Positions 8,304 to 16,839 of a stretch of 32,459 nt of DNA are shown here, in pieces. Each line of letters opens with the position of its first letter. Within the stretch, counting starts at the first letter, position 1. A model generated the notes under the pieces. That model was given only the letters and a program-made list of their open reading frames with translations, did not search any database and was not told where the DNA came from. Source of the DNA: Candidatus Woesearchaeota archaeon (GTDB taxonomy: Archaea; Nanobdellota; Nanobdellia; Woesearchaeales; UBA11716); contig DUKR01000031.1 in the NCBI GenBank assembly GCA_013329175.1, positions 1 through 32,459 of the forward strand. The letters run 5' to 3'. A program made the position numbers and the translations under genes.

Positions 8304-8323
8304 GATAGCCTTATCTCTTTCAT
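8302..8323. terminator. Possible bidirectional hairpin terminator
   Basis: GAGATA (8302-8307) and TATCTC (8312-8317) form a perfect 6-bp stem with a four-base loop, followed by TTTC. It lies in the 29-base gap between two convergent genes. The stem is short and archaeal terminators need mainly a T tract, so this is tentative. Confidence 0.35.
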
Positions 8324-8332
8324 CTCCAGCTC

Positions 8333-9049
8333 TCAAAAATCCTCAAAAATGTCTGTGCTTTTGCATTTTGGGCATTCAGAAATGGTCAGGATATCCCTTT
8401 CACCGCCCCCGATATGGCCATAGTTTTCCACCCCATATCTCTCCAGCATGATTTTTTTGATTTCCTTATCAATGAGCATATTCTCAGGAGAAGTATTCAA
8501 TTCAAAATATCTGGTCCTTATCCCTTTTTTGTTGTCGCACTTTAGGCAGGCAACAGGCCCAAATGTATCCCATCCATCAGGCAGTTTCACATCACCTGGC
8601 TTCACTTCCCTTATCTCAATTACTGGCATGAAGCTTTTGTCTTCAAGCTCGATATCATGCTCAAACAGGAAGTCCATAGCCTCATCAGTAATCTCTTTAT
8701 CCCTATGGGCAAGCCATTGTTCCCTCAGCTCAGGGTGCAGTTCAAGCAGCGCCTTAAAATTCAGGAATGGCTTTCTTCCCTTCAGGCTTCTGTCAAATTC
8801 CTGTGCAAGATTAAAGTCCCTGAGCCCATAGGCAAATGATTGCATAATGTTGATGTCATCTTGTGGCATTCTTGGCTGAAATGCGATGAAATTGTCATTA
8901 TCCGTTTCTTCAAGCTTCTTTTCATAATCATTCTCATAGTCGCTGATAAAGACAATGCACTGGTTCTTCTTGTCTATCAGGTAATGATGCTCAGAGGATG
9001 CTAATTCTATTGCTTCTTTGATGTCATCAAATGGTATGCTGAGTTTCAT
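8333..9049 (-). CDS. UPF0158-like protein with C-terminal zinc-binding Cys pairs
   Basis: 238 residues. The N-terminal half matches the UPF0158 pattern: an acidic stretch with ISDYENDYE, NFIAFQP, then MQSFAYGL, and a LKGRKPFLNFKALLELHPELREQW segment. The C-terminal third carries two Cys pairs, CLKC (about 168-171) and CPKC (about 228-231), which could bind one zinc. UPF0158 proteins are soluble, of unknown function, and often sit in accessory regions. The gene lies 31 bases downstream of the pRiA4b-like gene, with a purine-rich GGGAGACGG before its ATG, and is probably co-transcribed with it. Confidence 0.7.
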   Translation of the reverse strand: MKLSIPFDDIKEAIELASSEHHYLIDKKNQCIVFISDYENDYEKKLEETDNDNFIAFQPRMPQDDINIMQSFAYGLRDFNLAQEFDRSLKGRKPFLNFKALLELHPELREQWLAHRDKEITDEAMDFLFEHDIELEDKSFMPVIEIREVKPGDVKLPDGWDTFGPVACLKCDNKKGIRTRYFELNTSPENMLIDKEIKKIMLERYGVENYGHIGGGERDILTISECPKCKSTDIFEDF

Positions 9050-9079
9050 TTTTCCGTCTCCCTTTTTTGGGTGGCTTTA

Positions 9080-9970
9080 TCATTCCTCCCAGTCAGGATA
9101 TTGTTCAGGAGAGTCTCCTTTAGAGTCGAGCAAAACAGGATATTTCTTTCCCTTCTCTACTTCTCCAAAATCGATTACCTCTATCTCAAACCTGTGGTCA
9201 TCCCCAAAATCAAACAGGTAAGCAAATTTCTGCCCTTTCCTGAATGCAAAAGCTCCAGCCTCGATATCAGCAGTCTTTCTTCCTTCAGGTTCATAAGGGC
9301 AGGTAAATTCAGCATCGGGATCCTTGCTATAAAACTTGTTGTCCATGTAAAAAGAATACAGGTGGTCATCATCCCAGTCAAGGGCATCTTGGATAGCATC
9401 ATGCAGGTCTTCCAGAGTCTGCGATGCCTTCAGCTCAATTGTTCTCCATGTGCTTTTTCGATACTTGAATTTGACTTTAAAGATGATTGTCTGTTTCTTG
9501 TCAATTGGTGCTGGGACGAAGGGCTTGCTTATTGCTTTGATTTCCTCAATATATTTTTTCAAATCCTCCGTAACAGCATCAATCCTGCTTCTTTTGGACT
9601 TGTCGTTAAATGGCAGTTCCCCTGCATCTTCTAGTCGCTCCATCAGTTCAAAAAATATCCTTCCTTTTCTGTCGGGAAGCAGGAATAGGAACTCATGAAA
9701 GCCGGTGTCATCCATTTTTTTATACGCTTTTTTAAATCCTCTGAGTTTTGGCTCGAGCCTTTCTTTCACAGCTTTTGTAAATGCTTTCTCACTGCATTCG
9801 CCTAATTCTTTCTTGATTTCTTCAGAGATTTCTCTAGTGGTGCTCATCTGTTTGAGCAAAAGCTCAAGAGCGTCAACTACAGGGGTGAAGTCTTTCGTCT
9901 TTAGCTCCATCAGATTGGCCATGTCGTAATGTTTGTCGAAAAAATCAAGCATATCTTTGCTGGTTTTCAT
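9080..9970 (-). CDS. pRiA4b ORF-3-like protein
   Basis: 296 residues. The C-terminal half is a plasmid pRiA4b ORF-3-like domain: IIFKVKFKYRKSTWRTIEL, then LEDLHDAIQDALDWDDDHLYSF, FRKGQKFAYLFDFGDDHRFEI and a closing YPVLLDSKGDSPEQYPDWEE-type end. This domain is common on mobile elements and near IS1096-type genes, but it is not a transposase and its function is unknown. The N-terminal 150 residues are helical and charged without a recognised domain. An ATG at 9983-9985 is possible, but GGAGG lies six bases before the ATG at 9968-9970, so that start is used. It precedes the UPF0158-like gene in the same direction. Confidence 0.78.
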   Translation of the reverse strand: MKTSKDMLDFFDKHYDMANLMELKTKDFTPVVDALELLLKQMSTTREISEEIKKELGECSEKAFTKAVKERLEPKLRGFKKAYKKMDDTGFHEFLFLLPDRKGRIFFELMERLEDAGELPFNDKSKRSRIDAVTEDLKKYIEEIKAISKPFVPAPIDKKQTIIFKVKFKYRKSTWRTIELKASQTLEDLHDAIQDALDWDDDHLYSFYMDNKFYSKDPDAEFTCPYEPEGRKTADIEAGAFAFRKGQKFAYLFDFGDDHRFEIEVIDFGEVEKGKKYPVLLDSKGDSPEQYPDWEE

Positions 9971-10035
9971 TCTATGCCTCCTCATAAGGTGATAGATAGC
10001 GTCCCTTAGCTTGGAAATGAGTTATGGTTTCATTT

Positions 10036-10861
10036 TTATCTGGACTGCCTTTTCAATTCCAGCCTTTTGGCCGCCTTGTCTTCTGTAAGCAATCTCATTT
10101 GCTGAATCGCTATTCTGTTTAATTTGACCAGCCTTTTATCCTGCTGCATGCCTTCATTGATGAATAGGGCATTGAGGTTTTCCAGATTGGAAAGGCATAC
10201 CAGTTGAGAAACGTTTGCGTAATCTCTTAATATTACCGTTTTTGCTGGTGTTGCTGTCTCTCCACTCTTTAGCAATCATCCCGAATAATGCCACATTCAG
10301 GATATCTGCTTCGCTTGCATAGATGCAGTTTGCCTGCTCTTTTGTAATCTCTTCAGGTATGAGATTTTCTTTTATTGCATCCGTATGAATCCGATAGTTG
10401 ATTTTGGCAAGATTCCTCCTGATGTCCCAGCCCAATAGCTCTCTTTCCTGCTCCTTCAGCCGTTGGAATTCCTTGATGAGATATATCTTAAATTCCGGGC
10501 TAATCCACATGCCAAATTCAAAAGCAATGTCTTTGTGGGCATACGTTCCGCCATAACGACCGGCAGTTGCCCTCAATCCAATAGCATTTGTTTTTTCAAC
10601 CCATTCTTTTACACTAACCTTAAAATTGTTCAATCCTGCTTTGCTTCTAATTGCGGCATATTCGCCATAATTAAAATTAGGGTTGTTTAATTTTTCCTTA
10701 GTGTCCTCATATCGTTCCCAGAGCATCCTATTCTCCTCAAGGGAATAGTGGGTCAAGAACGATTTAAGGACACGAGGAAATACTGTCGAGACCAATAAGT
10801 CCTCTTTGTGCTCAACATCTTTTATCTCGGAAAGCTTGCCTTTTTTCAATGCTTCAATCAT
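10036..10861 (-). pseudogene. KilA-N-type (RhuM-like) gene, frameshifted
   Basis: Two overlapping minus-strand frames together make one protein of the KilA-N domain type. The first (10861 to about 10230) has AGLNNFKVSVKEWVEKTNAI, then GRYGGTYAHKDIAFEFGMW and EFKIYLIKEFQRLKE. It should continue with RDYANVSQLVCLSNLENLNA, which is found only in the next frame (about 10230 to 10036). One extra A in the run near 10228-10231 (minus strand AATATTAAGAGATTAC) explains the shift. The shift could be real decay or a sequencing error. The N-terminus is unusual: where family members carry a KilA-N DNA-binding domain, this one has a short segment that includes the palindromic repeat. GAGGGA precedes the ATG. 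Such proteins are common in phages and mobile islands. Confidence 0.78.
10692..10781 (-). repeat. Palindromic repeat, copy 2, inside the KilA-N-type gene
   Basis: This copy differs from copy 1 at one of 86 positions (10708 against 35). It lies within the reading frame near the gene start and encodes about 28 residues, FPRVLKSFLTHYSLEENRML followed by WERYEDTK. The one difference turns the TAG of copy 1 into GAG (Glu) on the coding strand, which keeps the frame open. Arms 10701-10717 and 10757-10773 can pair. Confidence 0.85.
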
Positions 10862-11262
10862 TGTATCCCTCTATCTAATTTTGACATCCACTTCCCTTCA
10901 TCCCAAGCACTTCGGATTCTCTTGTCCTGAAAAACAACAAGCGCAGCATCTTTTGAACCCATAACCCATTGCAAACCTCCAGCATATATAATCGTTTTGC
11001 TTTTATTCCTTTATTCAGCACCAACCATCAACAGGCTTCCTGAATTGCATGCCTAAGCGGGCTTTTTTTTTTGATAAAATTCTTCATGGATTATCCTGCT
11101 AATGCCTTTGCCATTTTACGACAGCGAAAGCTATAAATAGCATCCCGATAAAAGATGCCCAGCAAGAATACCAGGCCATTTTGCGGCGCATAAGGCAGAG
11201 CCTGTGCCCCTATGCACAACGCCTGAAAGCTGGTGTACGTAGCAAAAAAAAAGGTGAAAGCA
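10862..11262. other. Intergenic region between divergent genes
   Basis: About 400 bases without a convincing gene. It holds a possible TATA box for the minus-strand KilA-N-type gene (CATATATAAT, about 10982-10991, some 120 bases from its start) and a T10 run at about 11066-11075. A better TATA box for the plus-strand signalling operon follows (listed separately). A leaderless 12-codon ORF begins at ATG 11155; I do not count it as a gene. Confidence 0.5.
11124..11140 (+). promoter_or_regulatory. Archaeal promoter of the FIST signalling operon
   Basis: GCGAAAGCTATAAATAG holds a good TATA box (TATAAATA, 11132-11139) with a purine-rich BRE-like stretch before it. The predicted start near 11160 leaves a leader of about 100 bases before the ATG at 11263, which is long for an archaeon. 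Confidence 0.55.
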
Positions 11263-12411
11263 ATGCAAGTTGAACAAAAACAATGGGCAAAGGAATCAGG
11301 ATGGAAAGAAATTACTTCACAAAAGCTTACGGCAAAGCCTCAGCTAGTGCTTGCCTTTGGTGCAACAGCGCTCCTGAAAGACAAGGCCAGATATGACGAA
11401 ATAAAATCACTGTACCCTTCTTCCCATCTGGTGGTGTGCTCGACAGCAGGAGAGATTGCAGGCACCACTGTTTCTGACGGCACCCTTGTCGTGACTGCCA
11501 TCCAGTTTGAAAAAAGCACGGTGGAATGCGTTTCCGTAAGCATCAGCAATGCTGAAGAAAGCCAGCAGAAAGGAAAAGAACTTGCCGGCATGCTGAAAAA
11601 AGAAGGTCTTGTGCATGCACTCGTCTTTTCTGACGGGCTAAAAGTAAACGGCACAGCGCTTGTTGCTGGACTCCTTGAGAGCCTGCCTGAAAATGTCTCA
11701 GTCACAGGCGGCCTTGTGGGTGACGGTGCAGATTTCAAGAGGACGCTTGTAGGCATCGACAGCCCTCCTGAAGAAGGAAAGATTGGCCTTATCGGATTGT
11801 ACGGCGGGATAAAGATAGGCTACGGTTCCTTAGGAGGATGGGACCCCTTCGGAGTTGAAAGGACAATTACCAAATCAAAAGGCAACATCCTGTATGAGCT
11901 TGACGGAAAACCCGCATTGAATCTCTATAGGGAATACCTAGGAGAGCAGGCAGCAGGCCTTCCCGGAACAGGACTCCTGTTTCCCTTGTCCCTCAGGATG
12001 AAAGATGGAGATGGAGGCAACGAAGTGGAAGTGGTGCGCACCATCCTTGCAATTGACGAAAAAGAGCAAAGCCTGACTTTTGCAGGCGATGTGCCTGAAG
12101 GGACTCCCGCAACCCTCATGAAAGCGAATTTTGAGCGACTCATTGACGGAGCAGGGAAGGCAGCCTCAATGAGCATAGAGCCTATTGCAGGAGGAAAGGC
12201 AGAGCTTGCCCTCCTGATCAGTTGCATTGGCAGAAAGCTAGTCCTCAAGGAGCGTGTTGAAGAGGAGATAGAAGCTGTCCAAAGCGCTATCGGTGGGCAG
12301 GCAGCACTGACAGGTTTTTATTCTTATGGAGAAATATGCCCTACTGCTCCGAAAAAAAAGCAATGCCGGCTGCATAATCAAACCATGACCATCACGACAT
12401 TCAGGGAATAG
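11263..12411 (+). CDS. FIST domain sensor protein
   Basis: 382 residues with FIST_N and FIST_C domains over the whole length. Signs are LVLAFGATALL and VVCSTAGEI near the N-terminus, ALVFSDGL and SVTGGLVGDGADF in the middle, and a C-terminal LLISCIGRKLVL with GFYSYGEICP. FIST is a ligand-sensing domain of signalling proteins, thought to bind small molecules such as amino acids. No transmembrane segment is seen, so it should be cytoplasmic. GGTGA lies shortly before the ATG at 11263; an in-frame GTG at 11233 is less likely. It opens the operon, with the coiled-coil gene one base after its stop, so it probably supplies the input for the kinase. Confidence 0.9.
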   Translation: MQVEQKQWAKESGWKEITSQKLTAKPQLVLAFGATALLKDKARYDEIKSLYPSSHLVVCSTAGEIAGTTVSDGTLVVTAIQFEKSTVECVSVSISNAEESQQKGKELAGMLKKEGLVHALVFSDGLKVNGTALVAGLLESLPENVSVTGGLVGDGADFKRTLVGIDSPPEEGKIGLIGLYGGIKIGYGSLGGWDPFGVERTITKSKGNILYELDGKPALNLYREYLGEQAAGLPGTGLLFPLSLRMKDGDGGNEVEVVRTILAIDEKEQSLTFAGDVPEGTPATLMKANFERLIDGAGKAASMSIEPIAGGKAELALLISCIGRKLVLKERVEEEIEAVQSAIGGQAALTGFYSYGEICPTAPKKKQCRLHNQTMTITTFRE

Positions 12412-12412
12412 C

Positions 12413-12730
12413 ATGCACAACATACTCAAGCGCCAGGCAAAGAAGCACCTTGGCTTTTCTATCGATGCCATCCCAAAAGAATGGGAACACTTTCTTGCGG
12501 CAGTCAGCACCACCTACGATGACTGTGATATGGACAGGCGCCTGATAGAGCATTCGCTTGAGCTCAGCACCAAAGAGCTGAACGAGACAAACAGGAACCT
12601 GAAGGAGCAGATCAGAAGGGCAGAAGAGCGCACACACGATCTTGAGCGGTTCAACAAGGCCGCTGTTGACAGAGAGCTGAAGATGATTGAACTCAAGAAG
12701 CGAATAAAGGAGCTAGAAGGAAAAGCGTGA
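12413..12730 (+). CDS. Coiled-coil linker protein of the FIST-kinase pair
   Basis: 105 residues. The first 45 (a LGFSIDAIPKEWEHFL segment and a DDCDMDRRLIEHSLELS helix) resemble the region that precedes the sensor part in FIST-associated kinases, where an aspartate-rich helix leads into a coil. The rest (about 50-105) is a charged coiled coil. Here the module is a separate gene, so it may dimerise and couple the FIST protein to the kinase. It starts one base after the FIST stop, and its TGA overlaps the GTG of the kinase gene. Confidence 0.75.
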   Translation: MHNILKRQAKKHLGFSIDAIPKEWEHFLAAVSTTYDDCDMDRRLIEHSLELSTKELNETNRNLKEQIRRAEERTHDLERFNKAAVDRELKMIELKKRIKELEGKA

Positions 12731-15021
12731 AATACCTCCATAAGCTGCTCATGGGATTTAGCATTGCCTTCCTTTTCGTAGCGCTCACCGGCACTGTTGC
12801 GATGTATCTCAGCCAGCAGGCATTAAAGGAATCCATTGGGAATGGTTTTATTGAGCTTGCTGAGGAGGCAATAGATAAGATAGACCGGAGCATCAGCAAG
12901 AGAATAGAGCAAGCTGAAGCCTATGCTATTAACGTTGCGGGAGATCCTGACTTGCGGGAATCAAACACACGCTTTGCGGCGATGGATGATGTGCAGGGCT
13001 ACATTGATGAGCAGGAAAGGGAATGGAGGGCTGCAAAAAGTGATGAGCTGACGCCATTTATGCAAGCACTGATCCTGAACCCACTTTCCCGGGAGATACG
13101 GGATGAGTTCCTGCTTGAAGCCTTCTATAGGGAAAAGTATGGCTATCCTGTCTTTGCCGAGGCATTTGCTACAAACGCCTACGGAGCAGTCGTTGCTCTC
13201 AGCAATAGGACATCAGACTACCGTCAGGATGATGAAGAATGGTGGCAAAAGGCAAAAGAAGCAGGGAAGTACGTTTCAGACTTCAACTATGACGAAAGCG
13301 CAGGGGTGTACTCGCTTGATATTGCCGTGAGAATGGAAGATACCGAAGGCAATTTTGCAGGAGTCTTCAAGGCGGTGTTGAACATAAGAGAGATAGTAGA
13401 CATTGCAACGGTTGTGCATCTAGCTGAGCACAACGAGGAGATGGATTTTCGGCTTCTTGACAGGGAGGGAAGGACCATCACTGCAACTGATGATTATGAG
13501 GTCATGGAAGCATTCGCTTCTGGCAGGCTTCTTCCCAGGCTTTCGGCGGCCACAGCAGGCTTCTTCACGGCAAAAAGCAGCGATGAGAGGGAAGGCGATG
13601 AATTTATTTCCTATGCCCATTCCAGAGGTTCTGGAGAGTATGCGGGCAATGGATGGATCCTCGTCATTGAGCACGAAAAAGAGCATGCACTGCAGCCTAT
13701 CTACAGGCTTCGCGCAATCCTTGTAATCATTGCAGGCATGTCAGTTTTGGTGGTGGTGGTTATCTGCCTCTATCTATATGCCATCGTTTCAACGCCTATT
13801 AGAAGACTGAGAAAAGCAACAGAGCAGGTTGCAAAAGGCAACCTTTCAGTAAAGATGCCTGTAGAATCACATGATGAGCTGGGGCTTCTTGCAGCTGACT
13901 TCAAAAAAATGGTTGTGGCGCTGGATGCGTCACGAAAGGAGCTGGATGCCCTCAATAAGGGTCTTCAGAATAAAATAGAAGAGGGAACAAAGGAAGCAAG
14001 GAAAACTGCGGAAGAAGCCGAAAAAGCAAAGCGGGCCACCCTCAATATGATGGATGACCTCACAGAAGCGATGGAAAAGCAGAAGCGGCTTGAGAAAATC
14101 AAGACTGAGTTCCTCAGCGTCACTTCCCATGAGCTGAGAACTCCCATTACGCCTATGAGCAGTGAAGTGGAGATGCTTCTTGGGGAATTCTTCGGAAAGC
14201 TGACTGACGAGCAGAAGAAGAGCCTTGAATTGGTTCAGCGAAACATCACCCATCTTGACCATCTTATCAGCGACATTCTCGACATCTCCAAGCTTGAATC
14301 AGGCAACATGAAGTTTCTCATGAAAAAAGGGAGCCTTGTTGCAGTATTGCAGGATGTCGTTGAGACGATGAAGATCAAGGCAAATGAGAGGAATATCTCT
14401 CTAACGCTGAAGGCAGATGCCATCCCTGAATGCGTGTTTGACCATGACAGGATTGCACAGGTTGCAAGAAACCTGGTCAACAATGCCATAAAATTCACGG
14501 ATTCTGGCGGGGAAATAACAGTTGAAGCAATCAACCAGGGCGACTATGCCCTCATGAAAGTCAGCGATACGGGCATAGGGATACTTAAGGAGGACCAGGA
14601 GAAAATTTTCAGGCCGTTTGTTCAGGTGGACTCCAGCATGTCCCGCAATTATGAGGGAAGCGGTTTAGGTCTTGCTATATGCAAGGGAATCATCGCAAAC
14701 CACAATGGAAGGATATGGGCTGAGTCTGAAATAGGCAAAGGCTCAGTTTTCCAGTTTACCATACCCTATAAACTCAGCGCAATGAAAGGGGAGGTAGAGC
14801 TGTTTAACTATAGTGAAGAGGAAGCCTTAAATAGGTTTATGGAAGACATAAAGAAAAAAGGATACCGCATAGTGCAGGGCAAGGAAAAAGAGCTTTTGGG
14901 TGGTAATGTCATAGATACAAAAGGCAAACTGAGGTATGACCTTTCATTAAAAGATCTTGAGGAAAAAGGATATATAACAGGAGAGGATAACCATCAGCAA
15001 GAGCATATTGGTAGTGGATGA
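12727..15021 (+). CDS. Membrane histidine kinase: Cache, HAMP, HisKA, HATPase
   Basis: 764 residues. Membrane helices at about 8-28 and 335-356 flank a large outside Cache-type sensor domain that contains the typical EWWQKAKEAGKYVSDFNYDE stretch. HAMP (about 357-410) and a coiled coil follow. HisKA has FLSVTSHELRTP with phospho-acceptor H468, and the ATPase has the N box (NLVNNAIKF, about 582-590), DTGIGI (D614) and GSGLGLAI. It should autophosphorylate and pass phosphate to the two regulators downstream. A tail of about 75 residues after the ATPase domain is unassigned. The GTG start overlaps the previous stop. The outside sensor and the cytoplasmic FIST protein suggest two separate inputs. 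Confidence 0.92.
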   Translation: MKYLHKLLMGFSIAFLFVALTGTVAMYLSQQALKESIGNGFIELAEEAIDKIDRSISKRIEQAEAYAINVAGDPDLRESNTRFAAMDDVQGYIDEQEREWRAAKSDELTPFMQALILNPLSREIRDEFLLEAFYREKYGYPVFAEAFATNAYGAVVALSNRTSDYRQDDEEWWQKAKEAGKYVSDFNYDESAGVYSLDIAVRMEDTEGNFAGVFKAVLNIREIVDIATVVHLAEHNEEMDFRLLDREGRTITATDDYEVMEAFASGRLLPRLSAATAGFFTAKSSDEREGDEFISYAHSRGSGEYAGNGWILVIEHEKEHALQPIYRLRAILVIIAGMSVLVVVVICLYLYAIVSTPIRRLRKATEQVAKGNLSVKMPVESHDELGLLAADFKKMVVALDASRKELDALNKGLQNKIEEGTKEARKTAEEAEKAKRATLNMMDDLTEAMEKQKRLEKIKTEFLSVTSHELRTPITPMSSEVEMLLGEFFGKLTDEQKKSLELVQRNITHLDHLISDILDISKLESGNMKFLMKKGSLVAVLQDVVETMKIKANERNISLTLKADAIPECVFDHDRIAQVARNLVNNAIKFTDSGGEITVEAINQGDYALMKVSDTGIGILKEDQEKIFRPFVQVDSSMSRNYEGSGLGLAICKGIIANHNGRIWAESEIGKGSVFQFTIPYKLSAMKGEVELFNYSEEEALNRFMEDIKKKGYRIVQGKEKELLGGNVIDTKGKLRYDLSLKDLEEKGYITGEDNHQQEHIGSG

Positions 15022-15343
15022 CCAGAGAGATGTTGCAGGGACCATCAGCACGGTGCTGAAAAAGCACGGCTATGATGTCGAAACTGCGTATGATGGGAAT
15101 GAATGCCTGCAAAAGGTAGAGAATGGCCGTTTCAGGCTGATTTTCCTTGACATTATGCTGCCTGGAATGAGCGGCGATGCAATAGCAAAAGAACTGCGAA
15201 AGACCTATGACAGCAAAATAAAAATAGTGTATGTGACCATCAAGCCAAAGGCTGAGGTAGATATAACTGATGCTGACGGATTCATCCAGAAGCCGTTTAA
15301 AATCAGGGAAATCATCAGGGAAGCGGAAGTAATGATTGCATAG
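14993..15343 (+). CDS. Single-domain response regulator, probable non-AUG start
   Basis: About 116 residues of a receiver domain: LVVDDQ acid pair, phospho-acceptor D53 in FLDIMLPG (numbered from the ATC codon), a conserved Thr in VYVTIK and the Lys in QKPF. No output domain follows. No ATG or GTG leads the domain. The first bacterial-type start in frame is TTG at 15008, which would cut off the first strand (SKSI). GGAGAGG at 14980-14986 lies six bases before ATC 14993, so initiation there is suggested. It overlaps the end of the kinase gene by 29 bases. A sequencing error or the TTG start remain possible. Confidence 0.8.
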   Translation: MSKSILVVDDQRDVAGTISTVLKKHGYDVETAYDGNECLQKVENGRFRLIFLDIMLPGMSGDAIAKELRKTYDSKIKIVYVTIKPKAEVDITDADGFIQKPFKIREIIREAEVMIA

Positions 15344-15415
15344 TGATATGCAGAGGAGCTTTTTGCATTCTTTCAACAAAATACTGCGGCAAAGCAGGAA
15401 TCAGGGGTGAAAACA

Positions 15416-15778
15416 ATGGCTACCATTATTATAGTTGATGACCACAAGGACATAGTGGACACATTGGTAAAGATAGTCGTGAAGATGGGGCACACCGCAG
15501 TTACGGCAGGTAATGGCGAGGAATTTCTCAGCAAGGTGAGCGATGCAAAGCCTGACCTGGCATTGCTTGACGTGATGATGCCAGGACTTACCACAAAACA
15601 GATACTCAACGGTCTTAAGGAAAAGAATCTTGGAAATCTGAAGGTCATCCTCGTAACAGTCGTTCGCTTTGCAGATGAGGAGAAAAAAGCGCTGATGAGT
15701 GAGCATAACATCGTGGACTATGTCACCAAGCCATTCAAAGTACATGAGCTGATGGAAAGCATCAAAAGGCAGCTTTAG
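15416..15778 (+). CDS. Second single-domain response regulator
   Basis: 120 residues of a receiver domain: IIIVDDHKD (D8, D9), phospho-acceptor D52 in LLDVMMPG, a Thr in ILVTVV and the Lys of TKPF. It lacks an output domain and is clearly a separate receiver from the one upstream. GGGGTGA precedes the ATG at 15416; an in-frame GTG at 15407 is possible. A gap of 72 bases separates it from the first regulator, and nine bases from the next gene. With the KaiC-like pair it probably carries the kinase signal by protein contact rather than by DNA binding. Confidence 0.9.
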   Translation: MATIIIVDDHKDIVDTLVKIVVKMGHTAVTAGNGEEFLSKVSDAKPDLALLDVMMPGLTTKQILNGLKEKNLGNLKVILVTVVRFADEEKKALMSEHNIVDYVTKPFKVHELMESIKRQL

Positions 15779-15787
15779 GCGGACACT

Positions 15788-16291
15788 ATGGAAACCGAGT
15801 TGGTCATCATCTCACCGCAGATCTATCATGCATCAGTGATTGGGTTTGCCAAAAAAGCTGCAGAAAGCAATGAAAACGTCTGCTATGTGTCGCTGAACAA
15901 GACCTATAAGTCAATGCTACAGGCTTTGAAGAAGAGCAGCATTGAGAAAAAAAAATTCTTTTTCATTGACGTGATATCTCCAACCGTCTTTAAGACAGCT
16001 GCTGCCAAGCAGTGCATTTTTCTGGATTCATTGAACCTGAATGACCTGGGGAGCACGCTTCTTGGCGTCATCAAAAAGAACAGGATAACATTGGTTATTT
16101 TTGACTCGCTGTCGTCCCTTCTGGTCTATAAAAAAGATGATGAGGTGCTTGATTTTACCAATTATGTCCTGCCTTTTCTGGAGGAGTCAGGGGTAAAAGC
16201 CACCCTGCTGTGCCTGTCTGACGATTCCGAAAAGCCGGCAATCAAGCAGCTGAAGATGCGGGTTGGTGACGTTACGCTTATGAAAGAGTGA
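15788..16291 (+). CDS. KaiC/RecA-like protein without P-loop, copy 1
   Basis: 167 residues with a RecA-like core pattern: strand LVIISP, then CYVSLNKTYKSML, FFFIDVIS, and a Walker-B-like TLVIFDSLSSLLVY. The Walker A position (after LVIISP) lacks GxxxxGKT, so ATP binding is unlikely. Related KaiC-like proteins occur beside archaeal two-component genes. They are known only by sequence; a role as a partner of the receiver proteins is my inference. The gene is the first of a tandem pair with 16300-16803 and starts nine bases after the second regulator. Confidence 0.75.
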   Translation: METELVIISPQIYHASVIGFAKKAAESNENVCYVSLNKTYKSMLQALKKSSIEKKKFFFIDVISPTVFKTAAAKQCIFLDSLNLNDLGSTLLGVIKKNRITLVIFDSLSSLLVYKKDDEVLDFTNYVLPFLEESGVKATLLCLSDDSEKPAIKQLKMRVGDVTLMKE

Positions 16292-16299
16292 CTTTCAGA

Positions 16300-16803
16300 A
16301 TGGTCAATATACTTGCGATTGTCTCAAATTACCTCTATCAGGGAAAGTTGTATGAGATAGTCAAGGACGCTGAGAGGGTGAATAACAAGATACTGTATGT
16401 CTCCCTGAACAAGACGTACAAAAGCCTGATTGCCCAGTGCAGTAGTGATGCTGTTGATATAGGAAAATTCTATTTTATCGATACGATAACCGCTACGGTC
16501 ACTGAGCCAGCTCCTGTTGAGCATTGCTTGTTTCTGCCCACTGCAGATGATGTTCAGTCGCTGTATGCGGGGATAATAAAAACCGTAAAAGAAAAAGGCA
16601 TAGACATCGTGATATTTGATTCCCTTTCCTCACTGACGACATATAAAAATTTTGATGAAATCGTGCATTTTGTCACGACGCTTTTAGGCACTCTCTCCAT
16701 TCTTGACTGCTCAGCGGTATTTACCTGCATGCAAAGCGATGAGAATGCGCCGTTGATCCAGCACGTCAAGATGAAGGTTGATAAAAGCTATGAGCTGAGC
16801 TGA
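16300..16803 (+). CDS. KaiC/RecA-like protein without P-loop, copy 2
   Basis: 167 residues, paralogous to the preceding gene: YVSLNKTYKSLI, FYFIDTIT and IVIFDSLSSLTTYK line up with its copies. It also lacks a P-loop. The ATG at 16300 lines up with the start of its paralogue; an upstream in-frame GTG (16288) would overlap the previous stop but adds residues not seen in the paralogue. This is the last gene of the signalling operon; 36 bases after its stop comes the third palindromic repeat. The pair may form a heterodimer. Confidence 0.75.
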   Translation: MVNILAIVSNYLYQGKLYEIVKDAERVNNKILYVSLNKTYKSLIAQCSSDAVDIGKFYFIDTITATVTEPAPVEHCLFLPTADDVQSLYAGIIKTVKEKGIDIVIFDSLSSLTTYKNFDEIVHFVTTLLGTLSILDCSAVFTCMQSDENAPLIQHVKMKVDKSYELS

Positions 16804-16839
16804 TGGATATCAATAAAGCATGGCACCTCAAAAACACCT

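Noticed and set aside
9080..9970. Insertion-sequence transposase
   Set aside because: pRiA4b ORF-3-like domains occur on mobile elements but this is no transposase; no terminal repeats are visible around it.
11155..11193. Leaderless upstream peptide of 12 codons before the FIST gene
   Set aside because: The ATG is near the predicted transcription start, but the peptide is too short and has no support.
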